64,000 nt of DNA from Pterois miles (taxonomy: Eukaryota; Chordata; Actinopteri; Perciformes; Scorpaenidae). This document shows, one piece after another, positions 34,700-46,613 of the stretch (its first letter is position 1; each line of letters starts with the position of its first letter). The stretch lies in contig CAMQGK010000436.1 in NCBI GenBank assembly GCA_947000775.1, forward strand, positions 1,432,001 through 1,496,000, written 5' to 3'. Below the pieces are notes generated by a model that had not been told where the DNA came from, made no database searches, and saw nothing but the letters and a program-made list of their open reading frames with translations. The position numbers and the translations under genes were made by a program.

Positions 34700-37600
34700 C
34701 TGCTATTCAGAAGTTGTCTAACAAGAGTCCATGGGGTACCAAGTCCGTTATCATGTTCTTTAAGGTCTGAAGCTGCACTTTCCATTGTTAATAAGCCCCA
34801 AAAGTCCTTCAGCCAGTTCTATTTATTATAGCAGTTTGGTTTACGGGGTTCCACTTCATAACCATTGTCCTTTTTGCAGAAAGAAATGCTAGTGCGGTAA
34901 ACGTTGTGTAGTTCTGTCAAGTATGTTGTCCACTTGTTTCCCCAGTATACACACCACAGGACATCGAGGAAGGTGAACATTAATCATTTTTCCTAAAACA
35001 TTGATTATTTCAACCCAAAGTTGTTCTACCATTGGACAGGACCAGAGTAAATGCATGAATGTACCAATCCTACCGCAGCCATGCCAGCACAAGTCCCAGA
35101 CCTTTGGGCTCATTTTCTCAACTTATATGGTGTTAAACAGGCCCTGTGTATGATCTTCATTTGTATAATTGTGTATCTCACACAGTTGGACATAGACGTT
35201 GAATGCTTCAGTATTAAATCCCATTGATCCTCAGTCAGGTGTGATCTAATGTCTCGTTCCCATCGTTGTTTGGTGAGGACTGAGCTATCAGGAGGGGATA
35301 GGATTAGTCATTTATATAAAGATGAAACCGTTTTTTGACCAGTAACCACATTCCTCAGTTTGTCATCAAGTACACTTTTAGATCCTACTGTGATCCCGTT
35401 AGATGTAAATTGTTTAAATATTGATCTCAGTTGTGCATATTGTAGGAATGCAGTTATTCAGTCCAAACTGCAGTTTCAGCTCATGAAATGGTTTAATATT
35501 CCCGTCTCTTACAACCTGTCCAATCTGAGTGATGTTCTGTTGGTGCCAAGTGCTGTTAGTCAGCGTTTTACCTCCTGCTGTTCGGACTGGATTATTCCAT
35601 AATGGACAAGATGGTAAAGATACTCCACTGATGGACAGTCGCTGTATGGCCTTTGCAATTCTGCATGAAAAATCAATATATGGATGACCTATCTTAGTCA
35701 TATATACCATAAGGATATAATAGAATTAAATTTGTTGTACTTGGTTATAATCTTCTCCTCCAGCCACTCCCAACTACCTGCTGCATATCCACTACTGTCT
35801 TCATATGCCAAGACCACCCTTGTTTCTGGGCTTGGCCAACTTTTTCTACAATCTGTTTACTTCCTGAAACCATTGTTGAGGAAACTTTAGTGGTATAGCT
35901 GACATGAGGAAGGACAGTCTCGGTAAAAAATTCATCTTAATAATCTCTGCTCTTCCCCATAATGATAGAGGTCAGACTGTCCATCGCTTCACATCCTCCC
36001 TGATTGCTTTTAAAACGCTACGGCCATTTGATTCGTATATTTTGTTCATTGGGGATTTAATTAATACTCCAAGCTACTTCATTCCTTGAGGTTTCCAAAC
36101 AAAAGGTGCCAAGATGAGCCGCAAAGGTGTGTTGATTGAGGGGAATAGCTTCACTTTTACTGCAGTTCATTTTGTAGCCAGAAAGCTGACCGAATATTTC
36201 TAGAAGTTTTAACAAGTGTGATATTGAGTTTATTGGATTAGATAATGTTAGTAAAATATCGTCTGCATATAGACGAGTTTTAAAATCATATCCACTCAGA
36301 TTGATACCTGTAATATATTGATTGGCTCGACTAGCACATGCCAGTGGTTCCAATGCTAAAATAAATATTGATGGTGATGCAGGACTGCCCTGTCGCGTGG
36401 ATCTACACAGCTGAAAGGGGGGAGAGATTATACCATTTGTTTTAACACAAGCAGTTGGTTCATGATAGAGTGCTTTGATCCACTGCATACATATTGGCCC
36501 AAAAGCAAATTTGGATAATGTATAAAATAAAAAAGGCCCTTCTGGTCTGTGGAAAGCTTTTTCAGCATCCAGCGATATTGCTAGCGCTGGGTGCTGAGAA
36601 GTGGCGGCCCCCGACATCACATGAAGGAGTCTCCTCATGTTGTTGGAAGCAAGGCGACCTCGAATGAAGCCCACTTGGTCCAGATGTACCGAGGAGGGGA
36701 TTACCTTCTCCCAGCGCATTGCTAGGATCTTAGCAAACAATTTATAATCATTGTTTAAAAGACTTCATGGTGGAAAATTGCTCCTTTGCATAAGGTCCTT
36801 GCCAGGCTTTGGGATTAATGAAATAATAGCAGAGCGCATGATCGCTGGCATTGACTGTTTGGCTACGATGTCCTTGTAGAGCATAGTCAGAAGAGGAGCT
36901 AATATGTCCTGGAAACATTTATAAAACTCAACACTATAACCATCATCACCTGCTGTTTTCCCAGATGAGGGTTTTATTAGCTGCTTTTACTTCCGTTTCC
37001 AGCATACATCTCTCCAGTCTCTCTTTTTCATTTATCTTTAGAGTGGGAGAGAAATTTGATTAAAAAAGGCATCCAGTTCCTCATTATTAGCACCACAGTC
37101 AGAATTATATAAATTAGAATAAAACGTCCCAAAGGCTGAATTCATTTCTCTTTGCTCACATGTCACCTGCCCGTTACCATCATATATTGCTGGAATAGTT
37201 TTATTTTCCATTTGTTTAAGGCGGAGTGCTAACATTTTCCCAGCTTTATCTCCAGATTCAAAATACTTTTTTCAGAGCTGAAATAGGGGAAATGAAGTCT
37301 CTTCATGCAGTGTTGCTTGCAAATCAGATCTCTTCAGTAGGAGTGAGTTTTTAAGGAAAAGATTATTTGGGTCAAGCAGATGTTGTCTTTCTAAGGCCTT
37401 AAGATCAGTCATTAGGTTAATTTTTTTATCCATCATTTTCTTTTTTTTTTTAGCAGTTGAGTAACTGATTATCCATCCTCTGCATGTGGCTTTAAAGGAT
37501 TCCCAGACTATCTGGACAGACGGACCCAAAGTTAAATTGACAGCCATAAATTCAGTCATTTCCTCTTTTATTTTAGATATAAATCCTTCATCTTTCAAAG

Positions 37601-38710
37601 AGAGAAGAGAGTTATTAAATCAAAGAGTTATTAAATCTCCTTTGTTTTGATTTGTGGATATGAACTAGAGGACTGAGTACAACTGAAAGAGGTGCATGAT
37701 GGGATATAATGATACTATGAATCTGTGAGTCTAACACAGTCTCCACCAAGGCTCTGGATATAAGCAGATAATCGATTTGTGAATATGAATTATGGACCTT
37801 AGAGTAGAAGGTATATTCACGGCAGAGGGGATTTAATAGGAGCCAAATATCAGTCAATGCTAATGTATTTTTTAGTTGGGTAAAAGCTGCAGAGAGAGCT
37901 CCATCTGATGGGAGAGGACTACTAAAACGATCTAAAACAGGCTCACTGGCCATATTGAAGTCTCCTCCCATTAAGACGGGATCTCCAGCAAACTTTGATA
38001 GAATTACGTCCAGAGATGATAAAAATATGGCTTGGCCAGAGTTGGGGGCATATACGTTAGCTGACACTATAATATATCGCCCATCCTTATCAGCTATTTG
38101 TTCTATTAACCTAAAAGAAATCTCTTTGCAGTCAGGATGCTAACACCCCTTGCAGCTCCGCTACCTGGAGCTGAGAGTGTTTGAAGAAGAAGAAGAAGAA
38201 GAAGAAGATCTACCTTTATTAGTCCCACAGTGGGGAAATTCAATTTACACTGTTAAACTCATACATGGTTCATGCAGACCTGAAACACACACACATGCAT
38301 TAATGGAGAGGTGTCAGAGTGAGGGGGCTGCTCCTGACAAGCCCCGAGCAGTTGGGGGTTTGGTGCCTTGCTCAGGGGCACCTCGGCAGTGCCCAAGAGG
38401 TAAACTGGCACCTCTCCAGCTACCAGTTCACACTCAGTTCTTGGTCCGTGTCGGGACTTGAACCGGTGACCCTCCGGTTCCCAAGCCAACTCCCTACAGA
38501 CTGAGCTACTGCCGCCCCCATACTGTCCCACCCATCTCTGTTTTCATTGAGGCATTCAGCCTCTTTAAGGTCTACCTCCTCAAGCATTGCCTCGCCTCAA
38601 GCTCGTGATTTTAAGTGAGAAATCATTTTCTATCTCTTGATTTTATTTGAGGCCCCATTTATGTTCCAAGATATCAATTTTTATTGTATTATTATTCATA
38701 TGAATTCAAA
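34700..38710 (-). pseudogene. LINE L1-like ORF2 (endonuclease and reverse transcriptase), broken
   Basis: Start region near 38.7 kb (ISWNINGASNKIKR). An APE-type endonuclease follows with ANVYAPNSGQ, GGDFN, SQIDYLL and SHHAPLS (38067-37615). The linker is at 37598-37038. The reverse transcriptase (36740-36057) has HLDQVGFIRGRLASNN, AISLDAEKAF, RQGSPASPSIFILALEPLA and the catalytic YADDILL. The C-terminal cysteine-rich segment CWHGCGRIGTFMHLLWSCP lies near 35060. This protein nicks target DNA and copies LINE RNA at the nick. At least five frame changes or stops and a SINE insertion disrupt it. Confidence 0.9.
38181..38519 (-). mobile_element. tRNA-derived SINE
   Basis: Read leftwards from 38519 it begins GGGGCGGCAGTAGCTCAGTC, an A-box-like TAGCTCAGTCTGTAGGGAG, and then carries a B box GGTTCAAGTCC about 50 bp later, the internal RNA polymerase III promoter of a tRNA-like head. 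A conserved body with GTGCCTTGCTCAGGGGCACC-type sequence follows, and a (CTT)n tail at 38181-38207. It interrupts ORF2 of the L1-like element, so it is younger than that insertion. Confidence 0.88.
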
Positions 38711-38721
38711 CCAAATATATG

Positions 38722-39991
38722 TGTTAGTGTAGGAGCCTTTTCCTAAAAACTAACGTAGTACCTGGTACTACGTTTTACCTCTGACAATATCTGACAACGC
38801 CACCTCCTGGTAAGGGCAGGAGGAACCCTTTAACTCTAAATCTCAAGTACCAGTTGTGACCCCTTAACTTCCCCCGAACAGGAACAATTTATCAGAGGCG
38901 TGCTTGTGCCAAAGTTAAGTTGGCTTTATTAAATACAATAAAATCTTCATAAAAATATAGGCATGAGGCAATGAACAACACTGAAAAGCTAAAGTTACAA
39001 TACAACAGTTCTCATTATAAGGGCGGGTCAACTCCACACAGCAACCATCAAGCTGTGGGAGACAGAAGAGGGAGACAGCGCTACCACCACAACACACATT
39101 AAATAGCACACTTAAAAGTTTATCGCAATAAATAAGATAAGATAAGATAAGATATGCATGCAGTGCCACGACAAACCTACACACCACTACAGACAGAGTG
39201 TCACCGTGCAGGCCCACCACAGGAAGAGCGCTGTGTTGGTGCAGGCCCGGCCCGTCACAAAGTGGAATAAATATTAACTCAGACAGCATACATCCACTGC
39301 TAAAGGATTAAAATATTAAATGCCTCAGCCTAAAAATCCATAAACTACAAACAGCAGAAAACAGTGGCTGGCCTGGTCCTTTAAAAAAGACACAAAAGTG
39401 CATTAGCTGCCAAGCAAATATTCAATGTATTGCACAGAAAATACTTAAATATAATAAAATAAGCCTACTTTGCAAAGGTACACAAATTCCTTCAGCTAGT
39501 GCGGGAATGGGAGGAGAACTCCAATGCATCACTATTAAAAGAAAAGAAAAAACAATTATAAATACAATGTTAAAAGAATAATTTAATTTCAACAATGTGC
39601 ATTTAATTACCTGTCACTCCTCCTCTCTGCCAGCATGGGCGTCAATGGTGAACCACATCAATCATGAACTGAAACTAAATATATTTAGATTAACTCGAGT
39701 AGAATGAAGTGAACAGAGTAAGACAGAGGGCCAGCACAGCCTGAGCCACTCATCACAATTTCTAACTCTCATAATTACCGTTAGTTTCAGAGCTCAAAAT
39801 CATCAGGACAGGACCTGAGTGTCCACCTGCCACTCTGTGTGAAGGAGGGCCAGGTCAGCAGAGAAAGGGCCAGCTACTAAGACAGCAAGCCCTTTGATTA
39901 CTTCCTGATTGACACCCTGTCACATGACCACTGACTACAGGTCATGTGACCAAGTGTCAGAGTCAGGTATCACATCTTCCCCACACTAACA
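38722..39991. mobile_element. Probable solo LTR (1.27 kb) in the LINE spacer
   Basis: The segment starts TGTTAGTGT and ends ACACTAACA, a 9-bp inverted end pair with the TG..CA typical of LTRs. It is flanked by ATATG and TTATG, an imperfect 5-bp duplication. L1-like sequence is continuous on both sides (ORF2 start to the right end of 38.7 kb, spacer from 40.0 kb). No reverse transcriptase or gag is present inside. A long DNA-transposon deletion derivative is an alternative reading. Confidence 0.6.
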
Positions 39992-40439
39992 TTATGTTCT
40001 GTACCGAGGGATAAGGGGGATTACACAAGAAAATAACAGAAAATACCACAAGCCAAATACACACAACAACAAAGTAAATAATGAGACTGGTGCCATACCC
40101 GTCTCTGATCCCTGAACAAGCACTAGGGTGCAGTTGTCTGCAATATTCAGACCTTTTAACAGGAGGTGGGTCATTAGAACCAAACTAAGCCAGTAAACAG
40201 CTTTGCGTGGACCACCTGTTTAATCACACTAGCAGACTCATTTGTTTTCATTCCGCCGCTTAAACGTTTAAACAGAAAATACGAGAAAAAAAAAAAAGCA
40301 GAGCAATAATAATAATAATAAATTAAATGCACCTTTCGTTCATATACTGACTCTGTCATTACATAAATGTTCGTTTGCATTAAATCAAACTTATCCACCA
40401 ACGTTCGGCGTCCAATTAAGTTATTCAAAATCATTAACT

Positions 40440-41301
40440 CACATCACTCTGCTCGTGGGCTTCGTGGAGCCTCGTAGTTATCCAAAGACTTTTGGGAGGC
40501 GTTTGCTCGGTTCTTTAGCTGCTTCCTCTGGGTTATTAAATATAGATTTATTTCCTTCGATCGTAACGATGAGCCTTGCTGGGTGAAGGATGCCATAGCG
40601 ATGATCTGTGGCAGAGAGTTTTTTCCTGATGTCCGCGTATTCGGCGCGTTGCCGTTGGATCTCCACAGGTAAATCCTGCTGGATGTAGAACGGCTTCCCT
40701 TTCCAGATCAGTTTCTTCTTGCTTGCAGCTTTTCAGATATTTTGTCGGTCGTCCCACCGTAACAGCCGTATGAAATAAGGCTGTGGCGGTTCTGGAGGGT
40801 CGGGGTGGCGCTGCGATGCTGCCTCTCCACCTCTGGCACCGGATCAGCGGGCTTCAAGTCCAGGACATACCGAAGAATCTCCGCCATCACCTCCTTCGGG
40901 TTGCTTGTCTCCAGTAGGCCTTCCTCCAGGTCCATCAGCACTAAGTTTTTACTCTTGCTGTGAGACTCCAGGAACGGCAGTTTGTTTCTCAGGTAATCAA
41001 TATCCTTAGTGAGTTCTTTGATAACTTTTATCTGTACTGTACTGATCCTCCAGTTCACCTATGCGCGTCTCTGCGTTGCTCATCCTGTTTAATACAGCCC
41101 GGGTATCCCTTTTCAGTCCTGTAATGGAGTCATTAAGATCATCAAGTCTTGACTCAAATGAACTTTGATACTACTGATCTGTGCCAACAGCTGTTTTGTT
41201 CGGGCTGGCGGCTCCTCTTCACCCATAATTTGTTTGATGGCCGCGTGGTCTGCGTTTTCTTTTCTCCTTCTTGTCTCCCGATGAGTTGTTTCACTAGACA
41301 T
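40440..41301 (-). pseudogene. LINE L1-like ORF1 (RNA-binding protein), broken
   Basis: ATG at 41301. N-terminal charged and coiled-coil-type region (RETRRRKENADHAAIKQIMG; QISSIKVHL..). In later frames come SKSKNLVLMDLEEGLLE and VERQHRSATPTLQNRH, the RRM-like core of L1 ORF1 proteins. The C-terminal block AEYADIRKKLSATDHRYGIL, PARLIVTI and FNNPEEAA ends near 40.48 kb. ORF1p coats LINE RNA as a trimeric chaperone. The frame changes at about 41.1, 40.75 and 40.65 kb show decay. Confidence 0.85.
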
Positions 41302-41450
41302 CCACGCAGGAATATATTTGGCTGATATATTGAACTGGAGTTCGCAGTGTTAAAGATTCCTGTTTGTTATATAAGAGGCAATATTCTGAGTATTCAAGGT
41401 CTGCAGTTGTGAGAGACACTAGCACGCCATTGTCACGTGATTTCAGCCTG

Positions 41451-42386
41451 TCAATCAACCACTTTTTCACAACGCTTCTCCTTCCACAATTTTCAATGTA
41501 CAAACTCCGTTCAAAGTTCAAAACGTTCAGCTCGATTAGGAGATACGCGGATATATTCGGAATTTTCCTAACGTTCAAACTTTCCGAAATATTCAACGTT
41601 TTATCGGGAATTTTTTACATTCAAATGAATGGAGGGAATGTTCAAACCTGTCAAAAATTCAACCATCTTCAACCATCTTCAAGGCTCTTCTACTCCTTCA
41701 TACTTTCACCTAGAAACTCCATTCAAACTTTCAAATGTTCACCATCTTCTGTAGATTCTTAGTTGTATTCAACTTTTAAATACCATTTGTAGTTTTTTCA
41801 AAATTTTACTTTGTTCGGAGGGTGGTAAAACTGCTCCTCACTGAGTTTAACATGGGTGTGTATTGCGTCTGCTAGAGTGAGAACATCACACGGTAGAGTG
41901 CAGATGAGCCTCGACTCCTGACTGAAAAAAAAATTTCTAACTCGCTCCCATTTCCACAATTTTCACTCTACAGAAATGATTTTTACATCTTCTCGTAGGT
42001 ATACTCGTTGTGGTCGTAGACATGTCACTCTGGAGTCTGTCAGACTTATACTTTTGGCGAAAAGGAAGAGTTTTTTGGAGAAGAGCAAAAGTGAGCAGTT
42101 TCTAAAACTGCCCTGGTGGCCACATTTTTGACACTACAGACACAAAAACCACACTGGCTTGTTCGTCAGAGTCTTGTGCCTCGTAAAATGCTCTTATTTA
42201 TGCTGTAGGAGTTATGATTTTTGATTTATTGGCATTTGTTTGGAACAATTGCTTCAGGCTTTTTCAGTGCAACCCTGTCTCCTCTAACTGCAGCTGGGAG
42301 CAGTTAGAGGTTACCGTAGTAACGCTGGAGCCGCTCGTCACCTGATTCAGGAATGACCAATCAGAGCAGGCTCACTAACACACAGA
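41451..42386. other. Unassigned sequence right of LINE
   Basis: Sequence rich in ATTCAAA/GTTCAAAC words at 41.5-41.75 kb, then unique DNA. No supported gene. Confidence 0.4.
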
Positions 42387-42387
42387 G

Positions 42388-42388
42388 A

Positions 42389-42436
<48 letters not shown>

Positions 42437-42446
42437 GAGTGTGTAT

Positions 42447-42493
<47 letters not shown>

Positions 42494-42503
42494 GAGTGTG
42501 TAT

Positions 42504-42536
<33 letters not shown>

Positions 42537-42582
42537 GACAGAGTGTGTATACACACACGCGCACGCACACACACACACACAG
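42388..42582. repeat. Compound (CA)n tract with CG-rich interruptions
   Basis: (AC)n runs broken three times by nearly the same block GACAGAGTGTGTATACACAC followed by GCGCGCGC or GCGCACGC. The alternating purine-pyrimidine sequence, including the CG blocks, has strong Z-DNA potential. The block plus (CA)n repeats as a 50-65-bp tandem unit. Confidence 0.95.
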
Positions 42583-42774
42583 ATGAACATAAACATAACA
42601 AAATGAAGTTGAAATTAAAAACTAAATAACTTTTGTGGATCCTCTTGCCTAGTGTTTTTACAATGGATGCTAATTTTGAAAAGAAAAGTAGATGATAACC
42701 AACCCTTGTTAACCAATTATTAAACGTTAACTGTTAACCAAGCAGTAGTGCCCAGCTGCAGTATGAGAGCACGA

Positions 42775-43255
42775 CAGACAACTGAGTCTCCAGTTCACCA
42801 TCAGGAGAGTTACTGTAGCAGCCACGGTGCTGCGTTCACTGTCTCCGGTTCACCATCAGGAGAGTTACTGTAGCAGCCACGGTGCTGCGTTCACTGTCTC
42901 CAGTTCACCATCAGGAGAGTTACTGTAGCAGCCACGGTGCTGCATTCACTGTCTCCATCAGGAGAGTTACTGTAGCAGCCACGGTGCTGCGTTCACTGTC
43001 TCCAGTTCACCATCAGGAGAGTTACTGTAGCAGCCACGGTGCTGCATTCACTGTCTCCATCCGGAGAGTTACTGTAGCAGCCACGGTGCTGCGTTCACTG
43101 TCTCCATCAGGAGAGTTACTGTAGCAGCCACGGTGCTGCATTCACTGTCTCCATCAGGAGAGTTACTGTAGCAGCCATGGTGCTGCGTTCACTGTCTCCA
43201 TCAGGAGAGTTACTGTAGCAGCCATGGTGCTGCATTCAAAGTCTCCAGTTCCAGT
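42775..43255. repeat. 46/55-bp minisatellite related to the MOCS1 intron array
   Basis: About nine units of CCATCAGGAGAGTTACTGTA, GCAGCCACGGTGCTGC and GTTCACTGTCTCC, with a 55-bp form that adds AGTTCA and a shorter form lacking it. The core CCACGGTGCTGCGTTCACTG is also the core of the 10.1-11.7 kb array when that is read on its minus strand. Confidence 0.95.
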
Positions 43256-43772
43256 AGCAGCTATGGTGCTCCATAGACATGCAGCCACTTTCCCAGTTCA
43301 AGTCTGCACTACCACCAGAGCAGCCTTTAGTTCAGCAGACTGTCAGCTGTGTCCCTGCCTGGTGTAACGATACTTCTATACTGAATGTATGCATGCTCCC
43401 TGTTGTCACACAGATAGTCTGTCAGCACATAGTAACTTTTGCGAGTGTCCGACAGACCGTGTGTGACGGCGGTGGTGGCGTTATAGCTGTAGCAGACAAT
43501 GTGTATACAGTTTATTTGTCACTGAGCAAATTCTACGAGGCTACATCTCCCCTGCTCTGTGCTCCATTTATTACAAAGCCAGCTCAGACTCTCTTAAGCT
43601 GGACCGGCTTTTCTCCTTAAACTGCTGTCACTCCTCTGAGTTTTGTTCAGCTTTTAAATAAATCATTTGTACTTCCTTTAACCATTTAATCGCTAGCATT
43701 TACTGGTTAAAGTTCTTCATGGTTAATGGTTAAACGGTTAATTATTAACATCCTTAGTTTTCTGAAGTACGT
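43256..43772. other. Unassigned spacer
   Basis: A 113-codon plus-strand frame (43279-43620) shows no recognised domain. Could be chance. Confidence 0.35.
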
Positions 43773-44030
43773 TCACTGTACTTTTCTTCTCAGGGCAGAG
43801 ATCAGATTTTTGATGAAGTATTTTACTGCTTTCCAGTCTCGGTTTCCTAGAGCTTGAGGTTCTGCAGTAATGCAGCGCTGACAGTCCATTTTACCAGGAA
43901 CCTGGTTCATCACTATGCATTTCCTTAAATGCCTTTCTACTGCAGCACATTCCTCTGGTGTCCAGCGTCTTTCCACAGCAGTTTCTTTACCTAATAGGTA
44001 TAAAACTAACACATTCAAAGTTTTATAACT
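43773..44030 (-). pseudogene. C-terminal fragment of the recombinase-like fish family
   Basis: Minus-strand frame with RRWTPEECAAVERHLRKCI, VPGKMDCQRC and RDWKAVKYFIKNLI. This W..EE..AVE / VPGK..C..C / R.W..VK pattern is the domain I know from the C-terminus of the fish family represented at 29.2-32.7 kb and 58.8-60.5 kb. Nothing of the upstream domains is found next to it, so it is an orphan fragment. The unit may bind zinc through CxxC, but this is inference. Confidence 0.6.
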
Positions 44031-44228
44031 TTGAATCAGAAATGAAACACTACTGGTTTGATCACACAGGTCATCCATTTGACTACTGACTTGTTTCAGA
44101 GATCACAAACGACTTTCCAACTGTCACTGAGAAGTCTATATAGTTTTATTATACACAACAATCATGGAGAGATGATGAGATGTCTATACCACAGACTACT
44201 GCATTACAGACCCATAACTAATGTGTCC

Positions 44229-46505
44229 TATACCTCTAGATCAGGGATGTCAAAGTCAAATACACCGAGGGACAAAAAAACAAATTTGCGACAAGCCGAG
44301 GGCCGGACTGGTTCAATGTTTATTAAAACATATTGAAATGATTGCACATAGCCTATCGAACCAAGACCTAACACAGAGTATATTATTTAATGATTAAATG
44401 AATAAAGCAATATTTTCTTATCGATCTGTCAGAAATTTCAAGGGAAACATTTTCAACAGGCAAACAGCAAAAAAGTAAATGTCCTTTAAAAACAAAATAT
44501 GTTTCTTAATATTAAGATAAATGCATAAATAAAAGTGCATGCATTATAAACTGAAAATGCATTATTGTGCCATGATCCTACTGATCACTGCTTTCAAATA
44601 GTAAAATGAGAAAGTAAAAAAAATAAATCAAATCAGTTGTATTCTTCCTCATGGCTCTTATCTACAATTTTCCCTGAGTCCATTCAACTGAAAAATAAAT
44701 ATAAATAAATAAAATACAATAAAATAAAATACAAAAATCTATGGCACACAGACAAAGCAATACTTCCTTCAAAGAAAAATCACTTCTTGTAGAAACAAAT
44801 GTAAAACTTTAACTGAATTAAAAACTGAAAATACGTGACTGCTCTGTGATGCTGACTTGTCTGAGGCTGAGCCTGATACTTGGTGGTGTCTCATCTTTTG
44901 TACGAGTTCATCAATGTTCGGGGTTCGGCTCTGAGCTGAGGAAACCCTCAGGATTGAGTGGAGGTGATTATCAGTCAGACGGCTCCTGTGTGATGTTTTG
45001 TTGAGCTTCATCAGAGAGAACAGTTGTTCGTCCGAGCAGCTTGGCATTGTGTCGGGGATGAAACGTGCAAACTCCTCAGCACCCACTCTCTCATATTTTG
45101 CCTTCAGTGTGTCATTGCACTGGAGCTCAATCAACTCCATTTGCAGATTTGGTGGTGCGCTTTCTACATCCACTGCGAAAGGATTGCTGAGCAGTTCAAA
45201 CCTGCTTTTTTGGGCTTCAAAGTCAGCAAATCGGCGTCGGAAGTCGGCGGCAAGTATGCTGAGTTTATCAGCAAACTGTGCACTCGGGAACACAGCAGTG
45301 GAGAGCTTCTCTTTCATGGTCTGGCAGTTGGAAAAGTGGCGTAAGTTTTCTCTCTGCATCTGCGTCTCCCACAGACTCAGCTTGGTTTTAAAGGCCTTCA
45401 CTGTACTGTACATATCAGAGATGACACGTCCCCGTCCCTGCAGCTGCAGATTCATCACATTCAGATGGCTCGTGATGTCGCAGAGAAACGCCATTTCACA
45501 CAGGAAAGTTTCATCTCGGAGCTCTGTTGTGTCTTTCCCCTTGCTTTCCACGAACAGACAGATATCCTCACGCAGCTCGAAACATCTTTGCAGCACCTTT
45601 CCCTGGCTTAGCCATCGTACCTCTATGTGTGTGCAAGTCACCATACTCTGTATCTAACTCGCCCAGAAATGCCTTGAACTGGCGGTGATTTAAACCTTTG
45701 GCTCTGATGAAGTTAACTGCTCGCGTTATGGTGCTCATTACATGTTCCATTTTCAGGGCTTTGCCACACAACGACTCCTGGTGTATGATGCAGTGATAAG
45801 CTGTCAACTCATCTGTGACGTTTTCCTCCAGCATCCTCTCACGCATCCTTGCCACCAATCCACTCCTGTGCTCCGTCTGTGGTTAATCCCACGAGTTTTT
45901 CCCAAGGCAGCCCCATCTTATTTACTCATCTGGATACCTCTTCATACAGATCTGGAGTCTACTCCACGGACGAAAATTGACAGCTGGGCAATGTCAGATG
46001 TGTCCGTGCTCTCATCCACAGCAAGAGAATATGCGATGAAATCTTTTCCCTTTCTCACAAGCTGTTCTTTTATGTTGGTGGAAAGCTGGTCTACACGTTC
46101 AGCAGCGGTGTTTCTGCTCAGGCTCACGTTTGAGAAGAGTTGTCTTTTGTCTGGGCACACTGCGTCACAAACTTCAAGTATACAGTTTTTGATAAACTCT
46201 CCTTCTGTAAAGGGCCGGGCTGATTTTGCGACCTCTTTTGCCACAATAAAGTGAGCCTTGGCAGCAGCCTCGCTTTGTGATTTGGCATATGTGAACATCG
46301 CCTGCCTGGACTTAAGGCCTCGCATTAATTCTTCCACCTTCTGTAGCCTTTGTTCCGTGTCCATATTCTTGTCTTTGTCTGTGTGTTTCTGAGATGTTTG
46401 ATATGCCTCCTAAGATTATATTCTTTCATTACAGCCAAACTTTCTCCACACAGAAGACACACAGGTTTGCCTTTTACCTTCGTGAACATGTACTCTGCCT
46501 CCCAT
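44229..46505 (-). mobile_element. hAT transposon (GTF2IRD2/ZBED-like), 5' end lost
   Basis: The left border CAGGGATGTCAAAGTCAAAT is a typical terminal repeat of a hAT group whose transposase gave rise to GTF2IRD2- and ZBED-like genes. The transposase is read leftwards from a BED finger at about 46490. No matching right terminal repeat is present: hAT homology ends near 46505, where LINE sequence starts, so the element is truncated at the junction. Confidence 0.85.
44769..46500 (-). pseudogene. hAT transposase with BED finger, broken
   Basis: BED zinc finger near 46495-46375 (RWEAEYMFTKVKGKPVC, LLCGE, YNLRRHIKH). The transposase body follows from about 46364: FIVAKEVAKSARPFTEGEFI, LAVDESTDTSDIAQLSIFVR, then after a deletion LVGLTTDGA, YHCIIHQESLCGKALKMEH, VNFIRAKGLNHRQFKAFL, EVRWLSQGKVLQRCFELRE and the C-terminal dimerisation region EQLFSLMKLNKTSHRSRLTD. 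Frame changes near 45.94, 45.86 and 45.62 kb and an internal loss between 45.9 and 45.86 kb inactivate it. Confidence 0.88.
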
Positions 46506-46613
46506 CGACACCTATGGCTCCAGCTCTACCCCATAGACAACCCCCCTCTGCTCCACTACTCAGCCCTGCCCCCCCACCAACCCCCCTCCTCTGTCTCTGA
46601 CACACAGCCCCCC
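46256..46613. repeat. Source copy of a 358-bp inverted duplication
   Basis: Covers the hAT N-terminal region, the hAT-LINE junction and about 110 bp of LINE. It matches 52021-52378 in inverted orientation with no length difference. I noticed one substitution (near 46589). Confidence 0.95.

Larger units (their letters stand above)
34680..41450 (-). mobile_element. L1/Tx1-like LINE, interrupted by an LTR and a SINE
   Basis: A long non-LTR retrotransposon running leftwards. Its 5' region with ORF1 is at 40.44-41.3 kb, the ORF1-ORF2 spacer at 40.0-40.4 kb, ORF2 from about 38.7 to 34.7 kb and the 3' end near 34.68 kb. It is split by an LTR-like insertion (38722-39991) in the spacer and by a SINE (38181-38519) inside the ORF2 N-terminus. 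Together they account for about 1.6 kb of extra length. Frameshifts in both ORFs make it inactive. The exact 5' and 3' borders are estimates. Confidence 0.85.

Noticed and set aside
38181..38519. A tRNA gene suggested by A- and B-box sequences
   Set aside because: The boxes sit in a longer repetitive body with a CTT tail and no complete cloverleaf, so this is a SINE.
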